Source: Paracoccus sp. S3-43
GTDB lineage: Bacteria > Pseudomonadota > Alphaproteobacteria > Rhodobacterales > Rhodobacteraceae
Assembly (NCBI RefSeq): GCF_029027965.1
Contig: NZ_CP119082.1
Location: forward strand, 2,465,001 to 2,529,000
DNA: 64,000 nucleotides
Direction of reading: 5' to 3'
Below are positions 60,530 through 64,000 of the stretch, piece after piece. Made by a program: the position numbers and the translations under genes. Under the pieces are notes generated by a model. That model did no database searches. It saw nothing but the letters and a program-made list of their open reading frames with translations, and was not told the DNA's origin. Positions within the stretch are counted from its first letter, which is position 1. Every line of letters begins with the position of its first letter.

Positions 60530-62314
60530 ATGGACGAACGCGACGGGCGCATCGGCTGGTGGGTTTCAGGATCGGCGCATGGGGCGCTGATCCTGTGGGC
60601 GATCCTGGGCGGGGTGTTCTTCCGCCCGCAGCCCTCGACACCGCTGCGCACGACCGAGGTCGCCACCATGAGCGGGGCCGAGTTCGAGGCGCTTGCCGCC
60701 GCATCGCGCGGGGCCGGTCCGGTGGGGCGCGACGCCACGGCGGTGGCGACGATGCCCGCCCCCGCGGATGCCGACGCCGCGGCCCAGGCCCCCGCCGCCG
60801 CCAGCCGGCCCGATGCGCAGGAGGCCGCGCAGGATCTGGCCCAGCCCGACCGGCCCGAGGCGCGGCCCGACCTGTCCGATTTCGCCCGCCCCGATCCGGT
60901 CGCGGTCGCCACCGATCTGGGCGCCCCGGCGCAAAACCAGACGGCAGCGGACGCGGTCCCGGCGGCTCCGCAGCCCGAGACCCCGCCCGATGCCGCGCCC
61001 GCCGCGCAGCCGGTGGCGCCCCGGTCGGAACTGGCTCTGGATCGTTCGGCCCTGCCCCGGCTGCGGCCCGAAGGTCTGGTCGAGCAGCGCAATGCCCGCC
61101 TTGCCCGGCAGGAGGCCGAACGCCAGGCCGCGGCCGAGGCCGCCCGCGCGGAAGCCGAAGCCGCCGCAGCGGCCGCCGAGGAACGCCGCCTGACCGCCGA
61201 GCGGGAAGCGGCCGAGGAAGCGCGCCGGGCCGAGCGCGCCGCCGCCGAGGAGGCAGAGCGGCAGGCCCAGGCGGAAGCCGAGGCCGAGGCCGAACGGCAG
61301 GCTGCCGAGGAACGGCGCCAGGCGGCGGAACGCCGAGAGGCCGCCGAACGCGAGGCCCGCGAACAGCGCGAAGCCGAGGCCGCGCGCGCCGAGGAAGACC
61401 GCCGTGCAGCAGAGGCCGAGCGTGCCGCCGAGGAACGTCGCGCGGCGGCCGAGCGTCGGGAGGCCGAGGAACGCCGGGCGGCAGAGGCCGCCGAGGCGGA
61501 ACGGCGCGAAGCCGAGGCCCGCGAGGCCGCAGCCGAACGCGAAGCCGAGGAACGCCGCGCCGCCGCCGAACGGGAGGCCGCCGAACGCGCCGAGGCCGAG
61601 CGGCGTGCCGAGGAAGAACGCCGCGCCGCCGCCGAACGAGAGGCCGCCGAACGCGCCGAAGCCGACCGCCAGGCCGAGGCCGCGCGCCAGCAGGCGCTGG
61701 AGGACGCGCTGCGCGAGGCGCAGGACGGCAATGCCGGGGCCGAGGGCACGGATACCGCCTCGACCGGGGACGCGGCGGGCGGCAACAGCCAGATGATCGA
61801 CGGCGGGTCGGGCGCCTCGGCCGCGCAGGATCCGCTGGCGGCGGCTTTGGCCGGGGCGATGTCGGGCGGCGGCGCCACGGACAGCCCGTCCGGCGGGGCG
61901 GCGGGTGTCGAGCCGATGCAGCTTGCCCCCTCGGCCATCCGCCCGGCTCCGCTGGACGGCGGCATCGACATGTCCAGCCTGTCGCAGGCCCAGCCGCTGT
62001 CGCTGGCCGAAAAGGACGCCTTCCGCGCGGCGCTGCGCCAATGCTGGAACGAAGGCGCGCTGTCGGTCGAGGCGCGGCGGATGTCGGTCTCGGTCGCGTT
62101 CAGCATGACCGCCGACGGCAGGCCGATCGCGGCCAGCCTGCGCATGGCGGGTTACCGGGGCGGGCCGGAATCGGGGGCCGACCACGCCTTCCAGGTCGCC
62201 CGGCGCGCGATCATGATGTGCGGGGGCGCGGGTTTCCCGCTGCCCTTCGACAAATACAGCCGCTGGCGCGATGTCGTGGTCGAGTTTCGCCCCGACGGTA
62301 TCGGATTTGACTGA
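60530..62314 (+). CDS. tolA: TolA-like protein with very long charged coiled coil
   Basis: Links the TolQR motor to the outer membrane. 594 residues: one N-terminal membrane segment (about 11-29), a Pro/Ala-rich region to about 180, then a very Ala/Glu/Arg-rich coiled coil (about 185-405), a Gly/Ser linker, and a C-terminal domain (about 475-594) with FRAALRQCWNEGALS and ARRAIMMCGGAGFPLP. The coil DNA is highly repetitive (GCCGA, GAACGC units). Identity rests on position and architecture, as TolA sequence is poorly conserved. Confidence 0.88.
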   Translation: MDERDGRIGWWVSGSAHGALILWAILGGVFFRPQPSTPLRTTEVATMSGAEFEALAAASRGAGPVGRDATAVATMPAPADADAAAQAPAAASRPDAQEAAQDLAQPDRPEARPDLSDFARPDPVAVATDLGAPAQNQTAADAVPAAPQPETPPDAAPAAQPVAPRSELALDRSALPRLRPEGLVEQRNARLARQEAERQAAAEAARAEAEAAAAAAEERRLTAEREAAEEARRAERAAAEEAERQAQAEAEAEAERQAAEERRQAAERREAAEREAREQREAEAARAEEDRRAAEAERAAEERRAAAERREAEERRAAEAAEAERREAEAREAAAEREAEERRAAAEREAAERAEAERRAEEERRAAAEREAAERAEADRQAEAARQQALEDALREAQDGNAGAEGTDTASTGDAAGGNSQMIDGGSGASAAQDPLAAALAGAMSGGGATDSPSGGAAGVEPMQLAPSAIRPAPLDGGIDMSSLSQAQPLSLAEKDAFRAALRQCWNEGALSVEARRMSVSVAFSMTADGRPIAASLRMAGYRGGPESGADHAFQVARRAIMMCGGAGFPLPFDKYSRWRDVVVEFRPDGIGFD

Positions 62315-62352
62315 GGCCGGTTTCCCGGTCCCGTCGCAAGGATGATGAGGAT

Positions 62353-63672
62353 ATGATGCTTCGGACGCTGACCCTGACCCTGTCGATGGCCCTTGCCGCC
62401 GCATCGGCCGCCCTGCCCGCCCTGGCGCAGGACGGCCCCCTGAGGATCGAGATCACCGACGGCGTGACCGAACCGATGGCCATCGCCATTCCCGCCTTCC
62501 ACGGCGACGCCGCCGTGGCCCAGCGGATCCGCGACGTGGTGGCCGCCGACCTGACCGGCACCGGGCTGTTCCGCGAAATCCCCCGCGACGCCCAGGTCGC
62601 CCGCCCCGGCAGCTTCGGCGAGGCCATCGCCTATGAGGACTGGCGCTCCGTCAGCGCCCAGGCTCTCGTATCCGCCGAGGTCACGCAATCGGGCGAGGCG
62701 ATCAGCGTCAAGTTCCGGCTGTTCGACGTCTATGCGGGCCAGGCCCAGGGCGACGGGATGCAGTTCGACGCCCGCGCCGGTGACTGGCGGCGCGCGGCGC
62801 ACAAGATCGCCGACCAGATCTATGCCCGGCTGACCGGCGAACAGCCCTATTTCGACAGCCGGGTGGCCTTCGTGCAGGAAACCGGTCCCAAGGATGCGCG
62901 GATCAAGCGGATCGGGGTAATGGATTATGACGGCCAGAACATCCTGTGGATGACCGACAGTTCCTCGCTGGTGCTGGCGCCGCAGTTTTCCCGCGACGGG
63001 CGGCGGCTGGTCTATACCAGCTTCGACAGCGGCTTCCCGCAGATCCGGGTGATGGAGGTGGCGACCGTCACCTCCCGCGCGCTGACGCAGGACGCCGACA
63101 GCATGGCGTTCTCGCCCCGCTTCAGCCCGGACGGGCGCTGGATCGCCTATTCCCGCGAACAGGGCGGCAATACCGACATCTGGCTGATGGACGCGGCATC
63201 CGGGGCGCAGCGCCCGCTGGTGCAGTCGCCCGCCATCGACACCGCGCCCAGCTTCAGCCCGGACGGGCAGCGGATCGTGTTCGAATCCGACCGGTCCGGC
63301 AATCCGCAGCTGTATGTCGTGGGCGTCGGCGGGGGCGAGCCGACCCGGATCAGCTTCGGCGACGGGCGCTTCGGGTCGCCCGCCTGGTCGCCCAAGGGCG
63401 ATCTGATCGCCTTCACCAAGCAGGTGGGCGAACGGTTCCACATCGCCACGATGCGCGTCGACGGATCGGGCGAAAAGACCCTGACCGAATCTTTCCTTGA
63501 CGAGTCCCCCACCTGGGCACCCAATGGCCGCGTGGTGATGTTCACGCGGGTCGCGCCGGGCGGGAATGGCCAGCCGCGCCTGCATTCCGTGGACATCACC
63601 GGGCGCAATATGCGACCGCTGAGCCTTGACTTTGCCGCCTCGGATCCCTCTTGGGGTCCATTGATGCCCTGA
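62353..63672 (+). CDS. tolB: Tol-Pal system protein TolB
   Basis: Periplasmic protein of 439 residues that binds Pal. Signal peptide ending ALPALAQ (about 1-26), an N-terminal domain, then a six-bladed beta propeller with repeated FSRDGRR, FSPDGRW, FSPDGQR and WSPKGD blades from about 210. Confidence 0.95.
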   Translation: MMLRTLTLTLSMALAAASAALPALAQDGPLRIEITDGVTEPMAIAIPAFHGDAAVAQRIRDVVAADLTGTGLFREIPRDAQVARPGSFGEAIAYEDWRSVSAQALVSAEVTQSGEAISVKFRLFDVYAGQAQGDGMQFDARAGDWRRAAHKIADQIYARLTGEQPYFDSRVAFVQETGPKDARIKRIGVMDYDGQNILWMTDSSSLVLAPQFSRDGRRLVYTSFDSGFPQIRVMEVATVTSRALTQDADSMAFSPRFSPDGRWIAYSREQGGNTDIWLMDAASGAQRPLVQSPAIDTAPSFSPDGQRIVFESDRSGNPQLYVVGVGGGEPTRISFGDGRFGSPAWSPKGDLIAFTKQVGERFHIATMRVDGSGEKTLTESFLDESPTWAPNGRVVMFTRVAPGGNGQPRLHSVDITGRNMRPLSLDFAASDPSWGPLMP

Positions 63673-63708
63673 AGCCCGCACCGGAACACCGACCGGAAGG
63701 ATGACCCG

Positions 63709-64000
63709 ATGATCGCCTGGAAAAAGCCTGTCGCCGCCGCCCTGCTGCTGGCCCTTGCCGCCTGCGCGCAACCCGCGCCGCCGGTCACGCAGACCGTGGT
63801 CGACCCCTATGCCAACGCCGCGGGCGGGGCGCTGTATCAGGGTCAGTTGGCCGGCGGCACCCTGGGGGCCGAGGCGACGGCGGAATATTTCAACAATACC
63901 ATCGGCAACACGGTCCTGTTCGCGGCCAACCAGACGGCGCTGACCGGCGACGCCCGCGCGATCCTGGCGCGCCAGGCCGAATGGCTGAACCGGCACACCA
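63709..64000 (+). CDS. pal: Peptidoglycan-associated lipoprotein Pal, 3' end missing
   Basis: The visible 97 residues start MIAWKKPVAAALLLALAACAQ, a lipoprotein signal with a LAAC lipobox (Cys 19), then a short linker and the beginning of an OmpA-like domain (EYFNNTIGNTVLFAANQTALTGDARAILARQAEWL). It follows tolB after 36 bases with GGAAGGA nearby. The gene runs out of the window. Confidence 0.9.
   Translation, partial: MIAWKKPVAAALLLALAACAQPAPPVTQTVVDPYANAAGGALYQGQLAGGTLGAEATAEYFNNTIGNTVLFAANQTALTGDARAILARQAEWLNRHT

Noticed and set aside
60559..62310. Second long plus frame and long minus frames over tolA
   Set aside because: Produced by the low-complexity tolA coil; compositions are Arg/Gly or Ala/Ser biased and no family fits.

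Overview
The window looks like chromosomal DNA of a Rhodobacteraceae bacterium, most likely Paracoccus or a close relative. It is GC-rich, with C or G strongly preferred at third codon positions. The cytochrome oxidase subunit II precursor closely resembles what I remember of P. denitrificans CtaC, and the ethylmalonyl-CoA pathway genes and the ctaC-B-G-E order also fit. I see no rRNA, tRNA, insertion sequence, prophage or CRISPR array. Most of the window is ordinary core genome; the unusual parts are in the gaps.

Layout. 1-634 is the end of a crotonase gene. 712-9820 (minus strand) is a shortened division and cell wall cluster, mraZ-rsmH-ftsL-ftsI-murE-murF-mraY-murD. It has a structured leader at about 9860-10066 that resembles the UpsM sRNA leader of Rhodobacter sphaeroides, with MraZ-type boxes upstream at 10088-10112. 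10434-11528 is mrp. 11865-12727 holds a small DUF1127 protein followed by fourteen hairpins, each showing CTCCTCCC in its loop. This is an enlarged version of the CcaF1-CcsR stress sRNA locus known from R. sphaeroides. rlmJ and ftsB follow, then the pyruvate dehydrogenase genes pdhA-pdhB-pdhC (14167-17946), whose ribosome binding sites are complementary to the hairpin loops.

18107-27342 carries accessory genes: a DJ-1/PfpI protein, an RND efflux pump with its adaptor, mipZ for division-site placement, an unknown small gene, a DMT transporter, an AhpD-like protein, and a LysR regulator divergent from azoR. 27532-31760 is a translation block: ffh, chorismate mutase, rpsP, rimM, trmD, rplS, rpmE. 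31895-35351 holds ecm and ccr, divergent genes of the ethylmalonyl-CoA pathway. Then come gdhA, a RecD-like helicase, an EcsC protein, acetyltransferases, a flavin reductase, apt, an FAD-linked oxidase and an M16 peptidase.

44600-50218 (minus strand) is the aa3 oxidase cluster: ctaC, ctaB, a short membrane protein, ctaG, ctaE, SURF1, then thrC. 50425-55818 has tldD, dprA and topA. tyrA lies divergent from a 3-oxoacid CoA-transferase pair (56831-58176). The window closes with an unknown gene and ybgC-tolQ-tolR-tolA-tolB-pal, with pal cut by the window end.

A family of short intergenic elements (GC hairpin plus a GGATATTT core) recurs at seven gene ends. Envelope and division genes (dcw, ftsB, mipZ, tol-pal) and central carbon genes (pdh, ecm/ccr, CoA-transferase) dominate. 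The non-coding RNAs and operators in the gaps suggest stress control of both groups.
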